From: Mariprofundus sp. KV
Lineage (GTDB): Bacteria > Pseudomonadota > Zetaproteobacteria > Mariprofundales > Mariprofundaceae
Length of the DNA stretch: 64,000 nt
Direction: 5' to 3'
Assembly: GCF_013387475.1 (NCBI RefSeq)
Contig: NZ_VWNB01000004.1
Span: forward strand, 124,001 to 188,000
How positions within the stretch are numbered: position 1 is the stretch's first letter; each line of letters begins with the position of its first letter. The notes beneath the pieces were generated by a model. That model ran no database searches. It was not told the DNA's origin and was given only the letters and a program-made list of their open reading frames with translations. Shown in pieces: positions 1 to 10,073 of the stretch. The translations under genes were made by a program, and so were the position numbers.

Positions 1-1989
1 ATGGTGACACAAGCCAATCAGCACCAGAAATTGCAGGGGTTTGTTGCTGGAGTGTTTAGCCCCGATGCAGTGCTTGCCAAAAGTATCAGTGATTTTGAGC
101 CTGCCGGGCTGGATCTGGATCTCTTTGATATCTCTACAGAAAGTGCACCGAAACATCTGGCAACCTATACCGCCATAACACGAAATGCTCAGAATAGCTC
201 TATGCGCGACCATCAAACGCTGCTTAGTCAGGTATTGAGCTACTCCCGGAAAATTGAAGTGGCTGGTAAAACCTGGGAGGTGATTGCGTCGCCGGCCCCT
301 GCTTTTTTTGAGGGTCAGAAAAACCTCCTGCCCATCTTCATTCTTGGCTTCGGGTTGCTGTTGACTGGTTCCCTCTGTTTGCTGCTCTATTCAACGGTGC
401 AAAATGCGCATCGGCAGAGGCAGTTTGCAAATGCAGCCATCGCTGCAAAAGAGGCGCTTGAGTGTAGCGAAAAGATGCTAAGTGATGCGCAGGCCATGGC
501 TAAACTGGGTAACTGGAACTGGGATATTCAGAGTAATGAGCTGCAATGGTCAGATGAGATCTATCGAATCTTCGGTCTACAGCCACAGCAGTTTGGTGCC
601 TCCTATGAGGCATTTCTCAACAGTGTGCATCCGGATGATCGTGAGATGGTGAATCATGCTACTTCTGCCGCTGTTGAGCATGGTACCCATTACGCAATTG
701 ATCACAGGATTGTGTTGGCCGATGGCAGTGAACGCTTTGTGCATGAAGAGGGGGGGGCGATTTTTGAGGATGGTAAAGCAGTTCGAATGATGGGTACGGT
801 TCAGGATATTACTGAACAGAGAGGTCTCGAAGATCAATTGCGTCATGCCCAGAAGATGGAGGCGATCGGCACCCTGGTTGGCGGTATCGCGCATGACTTT
901 AATAACACGCTGGCGGCCATTCAGGGCAATGTTTATCTGGCCAGAAGGGCTGCTCAGGGTAATGCGGTGGTACTCGATAAGCTTACGGCTGTTGAAAAGA
1001 TGGGTGGCAGAGCAGCGGACATGATCAAGAAGCTGTTGACCTTTGCCCGCAAGGATACGGTCAGTATCGCGACCTTCTCGATGAATGAGCTGGTTGAAGA
1101 GACGGTGATGCTGGCCAGAAGAGGTTTTGCTGAAGATGTTGAGATCAGATGTGAGGTAAGTGATCAGAATCTTCCTGTAGCCGGCGATATTTCACTGCTG
1201 GAACAGGTGATACTGAATCTTCTGAATAATGCCTACGATGCGGTCTCTCAGGTAGAGAGTCCTTTGATAAGCTGTTCGCTGCAGCCATCTCGGGCAGATG
1301 AATTTTTACGCATACGCCATCCCGAGCTTGAGGGTGATGTGTTTGCGCTGTTGGTGATCAGGGATAACGGCTACGGCATTCCGGAGAAGTATCTGAAAAA
1401 TATTTTTGAACCTTTCTTTACCACCAAAGAGGTGGGCAAAGGCACTGGTCTGGGCCTTTCGATGGCTTATGGTGCTATTCACAATCATGGTGGTGTAATT
1501 GAGGTGTCGAGTAAGCAGGGCGAGGGGTGCGAGTTTAAAATCTATCTACCCATCTGCAGTGAGGCCGGAGTGCCGCAAGGCGATGAGCTGATTGATGATG
1601 TGGCGAAAGGAGAGGGTGAGACCATTCTGCTGGTGGATGATCACCATGATATGAGGAGCTCATCGGCAGAGGTTCTGAGTGAACTGGGTTATCAGGTGAT
1701 TGAAGCGGTAGATGGGGAGCAGGCTGTTGAGCTGTTTAATGCCAATCGGGAGCGCCTTGATATTATCATTTCAGATGTTGTGATGCCGAAGATGAGTGGT
1801 ATTGACGCGGTGCGCCATATTCGGGCACTGGGCGGTGATCTTCCCGTTGTTTTTGTATCCGGTTACAGCGAAGAGAAGACCGGACTGGTTGATGGTTCTG
1901 TGGCAAACAGCAGGCTGTTGGCAAAGCCTTACGACGTAGGTGAGTTAAGCCAGTTGCTACGCCGCCTGATCGAGGCCGAAAAAACATGA
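1..1989 (+). CDS. Hybrid sensor histidine kinase/response regulator (5'-truncated by window edge)
   Basis: Membrane-bound hybrid kinase that would sense a periplasmic signal and pass phosphate from a histidine to its own receiver. The first ~105 residues resemble the C-terminal end of a CHASE sensor domain, so the gene very likely begins before the window and the apparent first methionine is internal. A membrane helix at about 109-132 is followed by a PAS domain (about 155-275), the HisKA phospho-acceptor His298 (IAHDFNN), an ATPase domain with [16 protein letters not shown] and GKGTGLGLS boxes, and a receiver with phospho-acceptor Asp592 ([11 protein letters not shown]). All catalytic boxes look intact. 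The kinase and receiver assignment is secure; CHASE is inferred from a fragment. The stop codon sits just before a strong hairpin terminator. No output gene is visible in the window. Confidence 0.93.
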   Translation: MVTQANQHQKLQGFVAGVFSPDAVLAKSISDFEPAGLDLDLFDISTESAPKHLATYTAITRNAQNSSMRDHQTLLSQVLSYSRKIEVAGKTWEVIASPAPAFFEGQKNLLPIFILGFGLLLTGSLCLLLYSTVQNAHRQRQFANAAIAAKEALECSEKMLSDAQAMAKLGNWNWDIQSNELQWSDEIYRIFGLQPQQFGASYEAFLNSVHPDDREMVNHATSAAVEHGTHYAIDHRIVLADGSERFVHEEGGAIFEDGKAVRMMGTVQDITEQRGLEDQLRHAQKMEAIGTLVGGIAHDFNNTLAAIQGNVYLARRAAQGNAVVLDKLTAVEKMGGRAADMIKKLLTFARKDTVSIATFSMNELVEETVMLARRGFAEDVEIRCEVSDQNLPVAGDISLLEQVILNLLNNAYDAVSQVESPLISCSLQPSRADEFLRIRHPELEGDVFALLVIRDNGYGIPEKYLKNIFEPFFTTKEVGKGTGLGLSMAYGAIHNHGGVIEVSSKQGEGCEFKIYLPICSEAGVPQGDELIDDVAKGEGETILLVDDHHDMRSSSAEVLSELGYQVIEAVDGEQAVELFNANRERLDIIISDVVMPKMSGIDAVRHIRALGGDLPVVFVSGYSEEKTGLVDGSVANSRLLAKPYDVGELSQLLRRLIEAEKT

Positions 1990-1999
1990 TGCAATAAAA

Positions 2000-2029
2000 A
2001 AGGAGCTGCGATCTCTCGCAACTCCTTTT
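2000..2029. terminator. Bidirectional rho-independent terminator (probable ancestral tRNA-Phe terminator)
   Basis: Two 12-nt arms (2000-2011 and 2016-2027) pair with one mismatch around a TCTC loop. A-runs lie before and T-runs after, so it can work on both strands. On the plus strand it ends the sensor kinase. On the minus strand it lies 4 nt beyond the truncated tRNA-Phe copy at 2034-2057, where a tRNA terminator would be expected. This suggests it terminated tRNA-Phe before the Fic insertion. Confidence 0.75.
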
Positions 2030-2033
2030 CATG

Positions 2034-2057
2034 TGGTGGGCAGGGAGGGAATCGAAC
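2034..2057. repeat. attL-like direct repeat: duplicated 3' end of tRNA-Phe
   Basis: These 24 bases are identical to 3747-3770, the 3' end of the intact tRNA-Phe gene including CCA. Identity stops at both edges. It is the typical product of site-specific integration into a tRNA 3' end and marks the far boundary of a 1.7-kb insertion. Confidence 0.85.
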
Positions 2058-2144
2058 TGCGTGATAATTGTTGTATTATATAATAAAAATTACCTATTGT
2101 GGCGATGATGCATGTATTTACACCAACATATATACCAACAGTTT

Positions 2145-3578
2145 TTAGCCCTTCATCCTAAAGTAATCAGTAAAAGCCTCTTTGACTGTCTTCTCAGCGA
2201 AAGCGATGTTGTCGTCAGACAGCTGTTCAAAAAGCTTACGCTTCTTGTTCGACAAGACACCTTCATTCTGAACGCAGAGATTCACCAGCAAGGTCAAATC
2301 CTTGTCTGGCATATCATGAGCATCATCAATGATTCGTTTTGCTTCATCAAACGCACTCAGGTACTCCAGCTCCAGTGGCAAGCGGTGCGTTACAAACTGC
2401 TCAATGCACTTGTATATGAATTCGGCCTGCTCGGTTGCATCTGCATAGCGATATAGCTCTGTCGTATCATTTATCAGCTCGACATTATAATCCGCTGTAA
2501 CTGTCCATTCAGAACGGTCAAGAATCGGCGCTGAAAGCTTCTTCAGTGAAGCGATATAGTCATCAATACTTTCAAGAAGCTCTGATGATACAGGCACCTT
2601 GCCCAGCTGATGTAAAATAAAACGATGAATACGCCCGTTTCCATCCGTAAAGGGGTGGATGATGATGAAGCCGTATGCCAATGCCGTAGCGGCTGCTACA
2701 GGGTGCCTCTCGAACATAAGAGAGTAGGCCTTTAACCACGCATCCATTAGCTCCTTCAGGCTTTCAGGGTGTGCGCTGATATGTTCCGGCAGGGGAGTCG
2801 CATCTGGGAGGCGGTCTCCAATCCAGCCAAAGTCTGCTCGCCAGCCATTGTCGGGATTTGAAACAAGCTGCTTCTGCATCTCAAATAGCTTTGCATCATC
2901 TAGTCGAGAGCCCATGAACGCTCGAACCGTTTTCATCCAGCGAACAGCGCGGTTATCAAACTTTTCTTTCTCTATCTCAAAGCTGCTTTGTGAGTCTTTA
3001 GTCAGCAGGAATGCTTCAGCTCTGCCAATCATAGGGTGAGTGGAATATGCATCTGCCATCTGCTTATGTAGTTGCTTGGCATCAAACGCTTTCATCGCAG
3101 CGGTTTTGCGAACCAGCCAACAGAAAGTAGGGACGCCGGGCATGTTGTTGCGAACTTTATGGCGTGGGGAATTTATTTTATCCGCCGTGTAGTAGGACTT
3201 TTCATCCAGCGCATCGACGTATCTGAACTTTGTGTCCGCATCGGGCAGGTTCAACTCTTTCCCTGTCAGCCACTCATATAAAAACCATGTGCGGCGCGTT
3301 TGCTGGCCTTGAGGATTCTCGGAAATCCACTGTTCGAGCTCTTTCTTATCACAGGCATTGAATAAAGCCTTCAGGATGCCAAGATTCATGTTCTCATGCT
3401 TGAGTGCGAAAAGAAGGTGTCCTGCTAGCGTATCTTCTGGCTGATACTCAGAACGGAATATGCGGCTGTCGGGACTCTTTGCTCCCCCGACCTTTGAAAC
3501 TGGATTAGGTGAATCTAAATCCAGTTTGTAAGCTCTCTTTAGCCACTCATAGCCACAATAATGTACGCTCATACGCAA
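2145..3578 (-). CDS. Fic family protein
   Basis: Fic enzymes transfer AMP or another phosphorylated group from a nucleotide to hydroxyl side chains of target proteins. The 477-residue protein has a full Fic motif at 308-319 (HPFTDGNGRIHR), with the catalytic His308 and the phosphate-binding DGNGR. An upstream stretch at 198-205 (SSFEIEKE) resembles the autoinhibitory [ST]xxxE[GN] helix but has Lys where Gly or Asn is usual. The target is unknown. It is the only gene between two copies of the tRNA-Phe 3' end (2034-2057 and 3747-3770), so it was probably acquired with an integrated element whose integrase is gone. Family assignment is firm; whether it acts as a toxin or regulator is open. Confidence 0.92.
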   Translation of the reverse strand: MRMSVHYCGYEWLKRAYKLDLDSPNPVSKVGGAKSPDSRIFRSEYQPEDTLAGHLLFALKHENMNLGILKALFNACDKKELEQWISENPQGQQTRRTWFLYEWLTGKELNLPDADTKFRYVDALDEKSYYTADKINSPRHKVRNNMPGVPTFCWLVRKTAAMKAFDAKQLHKQMADAYSTHPMIGRAEAFLLTKDSQSSFEIEKEKFDNRAVRWMKTVRAFMGSRLDDAKLFEMQKQLVSNPDNGWRADFGWIGDRLPDATPLPEHISAHPESLKELMDAWLKAYSLMFERHPVAAATALAYGFIIIHPFTDGNGRIHRFILHQLGKVPVSSELLESIDDYIASLKKLSAPILDRSEWTVTADYNVELINDTTELYRYADATEQAEFIYKCIEQFVTHRLPLELEYLSAFDEAKRIIDDAHDMPDKDLTLLVNLCVQNEGVLSNKKRKLFEQLSDDNIAFAEKTVKEAFTDYFRMKG

Positions 3579-3633
3579 AAGTGTATGCTATGAGTTAGCA
3601 AAACACAAAAACTAACGCTCATTCCCGATGGCG

Positions 3634-3652
3634 ATGGCACAATTATGGCACA
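3634..3652. repeat. Direct repeats one helical turn apart (possible integrase arm sites)
   Basis: The octamer ATGGCACA occurs at 3634-3641 and again at 3645-3652, 11 bp apart (TGTGCCAT on the minus strand). It lies between the Fic gene and the tRNA end of the insertion. Such short phased repeats near a tRNA attachment site are reminiscent of tyrosine-integrase arm sites. The assignment is inferential because no integrase gene remains. Confidence 0.3.
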
Positions 3653-3692
3653 CTTGCTATGCTGTTTAGACGAACTAAAGCGAACCTGACAA

Positions 3693-3719
3693 ACAAAAAA
3701 CGGAGCCCTAAGGCTCCGT
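3693..3719 (-). terminator. Terminator of tRNA-Phe
   Basis: A perfect 8-bp hairpin at 3700-3719 (ACGGAGCC, CTAA loop, GGCTCCGT) is followed on the minus strand by a T-run (A-run at 3694-3699). It lies 27 nt beyond the tRNA-Phe 3' end, inside the inserted segment, so the insertion seems to have supplied a replacement terminator. Confidence 0.8.
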
Positions 3720-3746
3720 AAGTTGTAGTTTCACAATGTGAAAGAA

Positions 3747-3822
3747 TGGTGGGCAGGGAGGGAATCGAACCCCCGACACGTGGATTTTCAGTCCACTGCT
3801 CTACCGACTGAGCTACCTGCCC
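3747..3822 (-). tRNA. tRNA-Phe (GAA)
   Basis: 76-nt tRNA on the minus strand with CCA encoded (3747-3749). The acceptor stem is GGGCAGG paired with CCTGCCC, the T arm carries GGTTCGATTCC, the D arm carries AGCTCAGTCGGTAGAGC, and the seven-base anticodon loop CTGAAAA carries GAA (3787-3789). The gene is intact. Its last 24 nt are repeated at 2034-2057, marking it as the integration target of the Fic insertion. Confidence 0.97.
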
Positions 3823-3893
3823 AAGTGCCCCTTTCGGAACGGGGCGGATTATGGTTCAAAGACGCGCGGATGCAAGCATCAATTGCACCTGTT

Positions 3894-4607
3894 TTATTCA
3901 CCGATAGAAAATAGACCCTCAAACGTTTTGCTCACTTCACCTTCGAGCATGATGTTGTCGATAGAGCCTGAAACAGTCACCTCGCCACCGGGCATTTCGA
4001 TCTTCAGCGGGCGTGTTTCACCCTCAGTGGTCCAGATCGCTGCCGCTGTTGCACAGGCGCCGCTGCCGCAAGCCGGTGTGTGACCTGCACCGCGTTCAAT
4101 AATATCGATGTAGACATGGTCGGCGATCTGACCGGTAACAATCTCCACATTTCGATCGTTCGGGAAGGCTTCAATCGCTTCAAAGAAGACGCGATGCTCA
4201 TTGCCGATCTCTATATCAACATGCGCCTCTGTCTGATCGGTAACCGTTGCCGGCCCCATCTCAACGCAAATGCCGTTGGCACCACGTGATGCAGAAACCG
4301 TGCGATCTGCCAGCGCGATAGTGACGCTCGCTTTGCCGGATTCAGACATCAAAAGTTCACCGACACAGCGCAGGCCATTGCCGCAGTTGGCTGCCTCGGA
4401 CCCATCGTTGTTGAAGATGCGAATGGCAGCATCCGCATTTTCACTGGCCTCCAGAACCAGTAGCTGGTCGCAGCCGATACCGTAGCGGCGCTCGGTAATA
4501 CGGCGCACAAACTCCTCGGAGAGCTCAGGGATTTCACAACTCAGGCCATTAAGCACGATGAAATCGTTGCCCTGGGCCTGCATCTTGGTAAATGGAATCT
4601 GTTTCAT
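3894..4607 (-). CDS. dapF: Diaminopimelate epimerase
   Basis: Converts LL- to meso-diaminopimelate in lysine and peptidoglycan synthesis. Both catalytic cysteines are visible: Cys75 in ANCGNGLRC and Cys180 in ERGAGHTPACGSGACA, along with NDRNVE. I start it at MKQIPFTKMQAQGNDF; the longer frame to 4649 would add 14 residues read from a repeat element. At 237 residues it is shorter than the roughly 275 usual for the family, with a compact middle section between the two catalytic halves. It is the last gene of a dapE-queF-dapF cluster and is separated from queF by an inverted-repeat element (4617-4684). The other lysine-pathway gene here is dapE. Confidence 0.94.
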   Translation of the reverse strand: MKQIPFTKMQAQGNDFIVLNGLSCEIPELSEEFVRRITERRYGIGCDQLLVLEASENADAAIRIFNNDGSEAANCGNGLRCVGELLMSESGKASVTIALADRTVSASRGANGICVEMGPATVTDQTEAHVDIEIGNEHRVFFEAIEAFPNDRNVEIVTGQIADHVYIDIIERGAGHTPACGSGACATAAAIWTTEGETRPLKIEMPGGEVTVSGSIDNIMLEGEVSKTFEGLFSIGE

Positions 4608-4616
4608 GTCTGTTTC

Positions 4617-4684
4617 ACCACAGAGACACAAAGACACAAAGGGGTACAATGCATAAATACTTTGTGCCTTCGTGCCTTCGTGGT
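4617..4684. repeat. Inverted-repeat intergenic element, copy 1 (queF/dapF spacer)
   Basis: The ends are about 25-nt imperfect inverted repeats built from short A/G-rich units: the left begins ACCACAGAGACACAAAG and the right, read on the minus strand, begins ACCACGAAGGCACGAAGG. The core is only about 18 bp. It lies between two same-strand genes and has relatives at 26462-26591 and 39870-39989. Not assignable to a named repeat family from sequence alone. Confidence 0.75.
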
Positions 4685-4703
4685 TTATTTTTTTGTAACT
4701 GAG

Positions 4704-5081
4704 TCACGATTTTTTATGTTCGACTTCTACAGTGGTGTAGACGCCACCGCGCACGTTAAATACGGCGGTCACCTTGATCTGACGCGGATCAAGCAGCTTG
4801 ATCAGATCATTGGCGATCATGTTGGTCACCTTCTCGTGGAAGTGCCCCTCATCGCGGAAGCTCCAGTAGTAGAGTTTCAGTGATTTCAGTTCAACACAGC
4901 GTTGATCCGGAATGTAATCGAGTTTGATTTCGGCAAAATCGGGCTGGCCTGTTTTCGGGCAGAGGCAGGTGAACTCCGGTGAATCGATGCGGATATGGTA
5001 GTCACGCTCCGGATTCGGATTCTCGAATGTCTCCAGATAACGGGTTGGCTTGTTGATGACAGCGCCTAGTTTTTCACTCAT
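4704..5081 (-). CDS. queF: NADPH-dependent 7-cyano-7-deazaguanine reductase
   Basis: Reduces preQ0 to preQ1 in queuosine tRNA modification. At 125 residues it is the short, type I single-domain QueF. The signature [12 protein letters not shown] at about 39-50 holds the thioimide-forming Cys41 and the catalytic Asp48, and a second conserved block reads [20 protein letters not shown]. The start follows dapE by 3 nt and has a GAGG ribosome site, so the two are probably translationally coupled. The link to lysine genes looks like genomic convenience rather than a pathway. No other queuosine gene is in the window. Confidence 0.95.
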   Translation of the reverse strand: MSEKLGAVINKPTRYLETFENPNPERDYHIRIDSPEFTCLCPKTGQPDFAEIKLDYIPDQRCVELKSLKLYYWSFRDEGHFHEKVTNMIANDLIKLLDPRQIKVTAVFNVRGGVYTTVEVEHKKS

Positions 5082-5084
5082 CTC

Positions 5085-6209
5085 TTAAACCTCAAAATTT
5101 TCTATAATATCGGTGTAAATCTCAGTCAGCGTTGCAAGTTCACTGACAGCCACCTGCTCATTGATCTGATGAATCGTACTGTTGGTGGTGCCAAGCTCCA
5201 CGACAGGTACGCCTGCAGCCGCAAGGAAACGGCCATCAGAGGTGCCACCACCGGTATCGCGAACCGTCTCAATGCCGGTCACACTTTTGATGCTGTTGCA
5301 TACCAGATCCAGAAAGGGGCCATCGGCAGTCGAAAATGCAGTGGCTGAATGGTCAAATTCAAAGGTCGCATCACAATCTGCGCAGGCCGTTTCAATGGCA
5401 GCTTTGATGCCATCAAAATTGTTGGCCGGATTATAGCGGATGTCGATCAAGGCTTCGCAGTGCCCCGGAATCACGTTGGTTGCGCCGGTGCCACCGTTCA
5501 CATTGGTGATCTGGCAACTGGTTGGCGGGAAGCCAACAGCCGCTTCTCCCCAATCAATAGCCGCAATGCGTGCCAGAGCCGGAGCGGCATGATGGATGGC
5601 ATTATCAGCATCCTGCGGGTAAGCGGAGTGCCCCTGTTTGCCGTGGAATGTGATTTTGATCTGTACCACGCCACGACGGCCACGACGGATCGTATCGCCC
5701 ACCTTTTGCGAACAAGATGGCTCACCGACAATACATGCATCGGGCAGTAAATCGTTTGCCTGCATATATTCCATCATGCGGATGGTGCCATCGATCGATT
5801 CACCCTCCTCATCGGAGGTGATTAACAGCTGAATGGTTGGCAGAGGGGTGTACTCAGCGCAGAGCTTGCCTACAGCAGCAATCCAGCAGGCCACCGCGCC
5901 CTTCATATCCTGTGCACCACGGCCATGCAGGATACCATCGACAATCTCAGCGGAGAATGGTGCATGCGCCCACTTTTCAACAGGGCCGGTAGGCACCACA
6001 TCGGTATGTCCGGCAAATGCCAGTGTGCCTTTAAGTTCGCCCTGACGGGTGTAGATGCTGTTGGTCACGCCGCCTGCATCCACAGCGGTGCGCACAAAGC
6101 CGAGCGGAGCCAGTAGTGTTTTAATGTAGTTCTGGCAACCGCCATCATCAGGCGTCACCGATTCGCGCTGGATCAGTTTAACGGCAATATTCGTAGCTAT
6201 TTCAGACAT
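5085..6209 (-). CDS. dapE: Succinyl-diaminopimelate desuccinylase
   Basis: M20-family zinc amidohydrolase that removes succinate from N-succinyl-LL-diaminopimelate, the step before DapF. The 374-residue length fits the family. Visible metal and catalytic motifs are FAGHTDVVPTG (first zinc His, catalytic Asp), GRGAQDMKGA (bridging Asp), TSDEEGE (catalytic Glu and zinc Glu), GEPS and a C-terminal TTNSTIHQINE with the last zinc His. It is the first gene of the dapE-queF-dapF cluster. The upstream 270 bp hold no convincing gene. Confidence 0.95.
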   Translation of the reverse strand: MSEIATNIAVKLIQRESVTPDDGGCQNYIKTLLAPLGFVRTAVDAGGVTNSIYTRQGELKGTLAFAGHTDVVPTGPVEKWAHAPFSAEIVDGILHGRGAQDMKGAVACWIAAVGKLCAEYTPLPTIQLLITSDEEGESIDGTIRMMEYMQANDLLPDACIVGEPSCSQKVGDTIRRGRRGVVQIKITFHGKQGHSAYPQDADNAIHHAAPALARIAAIDWGEAAVGFPPTSCQITNVNGGTGATNVIPGHCEALIDIRYNPANNFDGIKAAIETACADCDATFEFDHSATAFSTADGPFLDLVCNSIKSVTGIETVRDTGGGTSDGRFLAAAGVPVVELGTTNSTIHQINEQVAVSELATLTEIYTDIIENFEV

Positions 6210-6323
6210 TCGGGAACCCTAATCAAAAGGTACTGTTGGTGGTACTGCGAATTATTGTGCCTTAATAAGACTGACTATTTGAAGTACGTGTTAATTCGTC
6301 AGCAATCATCTAAATAAGCCAGC

Positions 6324-6392
6324 TCATTTGGCCACGGCGGCTGGATAACTCACCACACATATTACAGCGAAACTGATCAGTCTTCTTTTCAT
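6324..6392 (-). other. 22-codon signal-peptide-like ORF, probably a gene remnant
   Basis: A minus-strand ATG at 6392 opens a 22-residue reading frame that begins MKRRLISFAVICVVSYPAA and then stops. It looks like an intact secretion signal with nothing behind it. The next frame continues for a few codons (NELAYLDDC) before another stop. Either a secreted protein has decayed here or the resemblance is chance. The stretch 6210-6477 otherwise holds nothing I can identify. Confidence 0.25.
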
Positions 6393-6477
6393 GGTTGGAC
6401 AACATAGATTTACTGTATGATAAGGGGGCATGCATTGGCAAATACCACCAATGTCGGTTCTTCAATTATTGAAATAG

Positions 6478-6750
6478 CTAGAGCTTATCTATTCTCAAGA
6501 AGCTTTCGCAGCGGCGGTCGATGCCTTCGAAAAGCGGATGAGCAGCAGCCAGACCTTCGATGGCGATGGTGGTGGCTTCGGAGACATTGGCATAGGTCTC
6601 CATAAATGTGGTTTTGCCGCCCTTGCGACGTACATAGAGTTTACATTTGGCACCGGTCTGCTCTTTTACCAGCGCCAGCCACGCTTTCATCTCAGCCATA
6701 TTGAGATTGTCGGTGTGGTACCAGATAAATGCGGATTGGGTGTCAGGCAT
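6478..6750 (-). CDS. DUF4936-like small protein
   Basis: A 90-residue soluble protein with a ferredoxin-like pattern: YHTDNLNMAEMKAWLALVKEQ followed by strands ending in TTFMETYANV. The arrangement resembles the DUF4936 family of small proteobacterial proteins, whose function is not known to me. Its start overlaps the end of ygfZ by 8 nt, which implies translational coupling. No signal peptide or membrane segment is present. The family call is tentative; the gene itself is well supported by overlap and composition. Confidence 0.75.
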   Translation of the reverse strand: MPDTQSAFIWYHTDNLNMAEMKAWLALVKEQTGAKCKLYVRRKGGKTTFMETYANVSEATTIAIEGLAAAHPLFEGIDRRCESFLRIDKL

Positions 6751-7699
6751 GACAGGCCTCCAGGATTTTCACCACACTACCATCATCAAGAGAAAGTGCC
6801 GAATCTGATTCGGTGATCTCAATCGGCAGTAGTGCGATGCCGACGCAGTTGCCCTCATGGTCAAAGGCTGCAGATTTAAGTTCACCGATCTTTGCGGTGG
6901 TGGAAACAGGGCAGGGCAGTTGAGTCGGCTGACCATCAATAGCAACGCGGTAGAGCTTTTTCCTGATGCCGCCGCGCCAGTTCATGCGGGCGGTAATCTC
7001 CTGGCCAACATAACACCCTTTATCAAAAGATACGCCATCAAACTCGATCAGATTGGCATTAAGTGGATGCGTGCTCTCATCCCACTCTCTACCGAAATCG
7101 GGAAAACCGCGAATAATGCGCATCGCTTCAAACTCATCTTCCCCGGCCTGCGGCTGTTGAGCGAGAACTGCACCGATCTTCTCGGGGCTGGCAATCACCC
7201 AGAAGCCACGCGGCGAGGCAGGCATCACCACGGCTATAGCTTCACCCTCGTAGCTGCGGCTGCTGGCCAGCCAGCTGTTGTCCGGCTCAGTAATATCGAA
7301 ATCCTTGAGCAGTGCTGCGGCATTGGCACCCTGCACAGCACAGATCGCGAGAGAATCCACCACACCGATGCGCAGCTGGTGACCGAGCGCAAAACGGCGC
7401 AGCCGCTCGACTGTGCTCACGGCATGGGAGGCGGGGGTGAGCAATATAATTTCGTTATTAAACCCTTCAAAAATATAGAGCTCACTGACTGCTTTGCCCT
7501 GCGGCGAGAGCAGACAGGCGTGGATGCCGGATTCGGATGTGAGTTTTTTTATATCCTGTGTGATCTGCCCCTGCAGATAGTCGCGCAGGGTGGGGCCGGA
7601 GGCTTTTAACACTGCCCAGCGGCTGCGTGAAGCGGTTACAAAACCCTGCAGCAGCTTGTCGGCAGTGGATGCGGATAAACGGGGTATGTTCATTGTCAT
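6743..7699 (-). CDS. ygfZ: Folate-binding protein YgfZ (GcvT-like)
   Basis: YgfZ is a tetrahydrofolate-binding GcvT relative that supports assembly or repair of certain Fe-S enzymes. The diagnostic motif KGCYVGQEITAR is present with its conserved cysteine, preceded by NLIEFDGVSFD. The 318-residue length is normal. The start could be the first or third codon (MTMNIP) and neither has a clear ribosome site. It is divergent from thiC, itself an Fe-S enzyme, with a 136-bp shared spacer, a pairing that makes physiological sense but is not proof of co-regulation. Confidence 0.94.
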   Translation of the reverse strand: MTMNIPRLSASTADKLLQGFVTASRSRWAVLKASGPTLRDYLQGQITQDIKKLTSESGIHACLLSPQGKAVSELYIFEGFNNEIILLTPASHAVSTVERLRRFALGHQLRIGVVDSLAICAVQGANAAALLKDFDITEPDNSWLASSRSYEGEAIAVVMPASPRGFWVIASPEKIGAVLAQQPQAGEDEFEAMRIIRGFPDFGREWDESTHPLNANLIEFDGVSFDKGCYVGQEITARMNWRGGIRKKLYRVAIDGQPTQLPCPVSTTAKIGELKSAAFDHEGNCVGIALLPIEITESDSALSLDDGSVVKILEACHA

Positions 7700-7712
7700 G
7701 GGGCTATTCTAG

Positions 7713-9701
<1,989 letters not shown>

Positions 9702-9706
9702 TTGCT

Positions 9707-9805
9707 GCTGCACCCCAAATACGCTCATCCAGCGTTGTTCGGCGCTCATTTAGTTGAACTAAACGTCGCTTCTCATGCCTTGGCTGAGCGCATTTGGGAT
9801 GCAGC
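9707..9805. repeat. Long imperfect palindrome directly after thiC
   Basis: Arms of 21 nt (9707-9727 and 9785-9805) are nearly complementary, reading GCTGCACCCCAAATACGC and its partner. The middle contains a second palindrome, TTTAGTTGAACTAAA (about 9749-9764). The whole folds into a roughly 99-nt cruciform starting 5 nt after the thiC stop. It may be a small repeat element or a transcript-stabilising hairpin. No coding potential. Confidence 0.75.
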
Positions 9806-10073
9806 TACAGGTTGTCGTTAATCTTCAGGTTGGTATGCAATCCGCCTGTTTGCAGAACAAGCTGCGCTCACTGCGCCTTGACTGAGAGCACCTGACGCAC
9901 AGCCGTAAGGTGGCGTTTTTTCTCATGCTGATGGAATGATTGCGCTTGTTGTAGCGTGTTTGAATGGGGCAGCTTGCCTGATGCTGATGGAAGGCTATGA
10001 TCGCTTTGTACCATGTATTGCGAGTGTATCATCGCCCCGATCTGGTCTATAATGAAGGTATCAGGAGGATGCT
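9806..10073. other. Non-coding spacer between thiC palindrome and CBS gene
   Basis: Part of a 372-bp gene-free stretch (9702-10073). It holds a weak terminator-like stretch around 9895-9921 (CGCACAGCC, GTAA, GGTGGCG, then T6) and two similar segments sharing ATGCTGATGGAA (about 9928 and 9979). I see no open frame with a ribosome site and no recognisable RNA. Confidence 0.5.
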
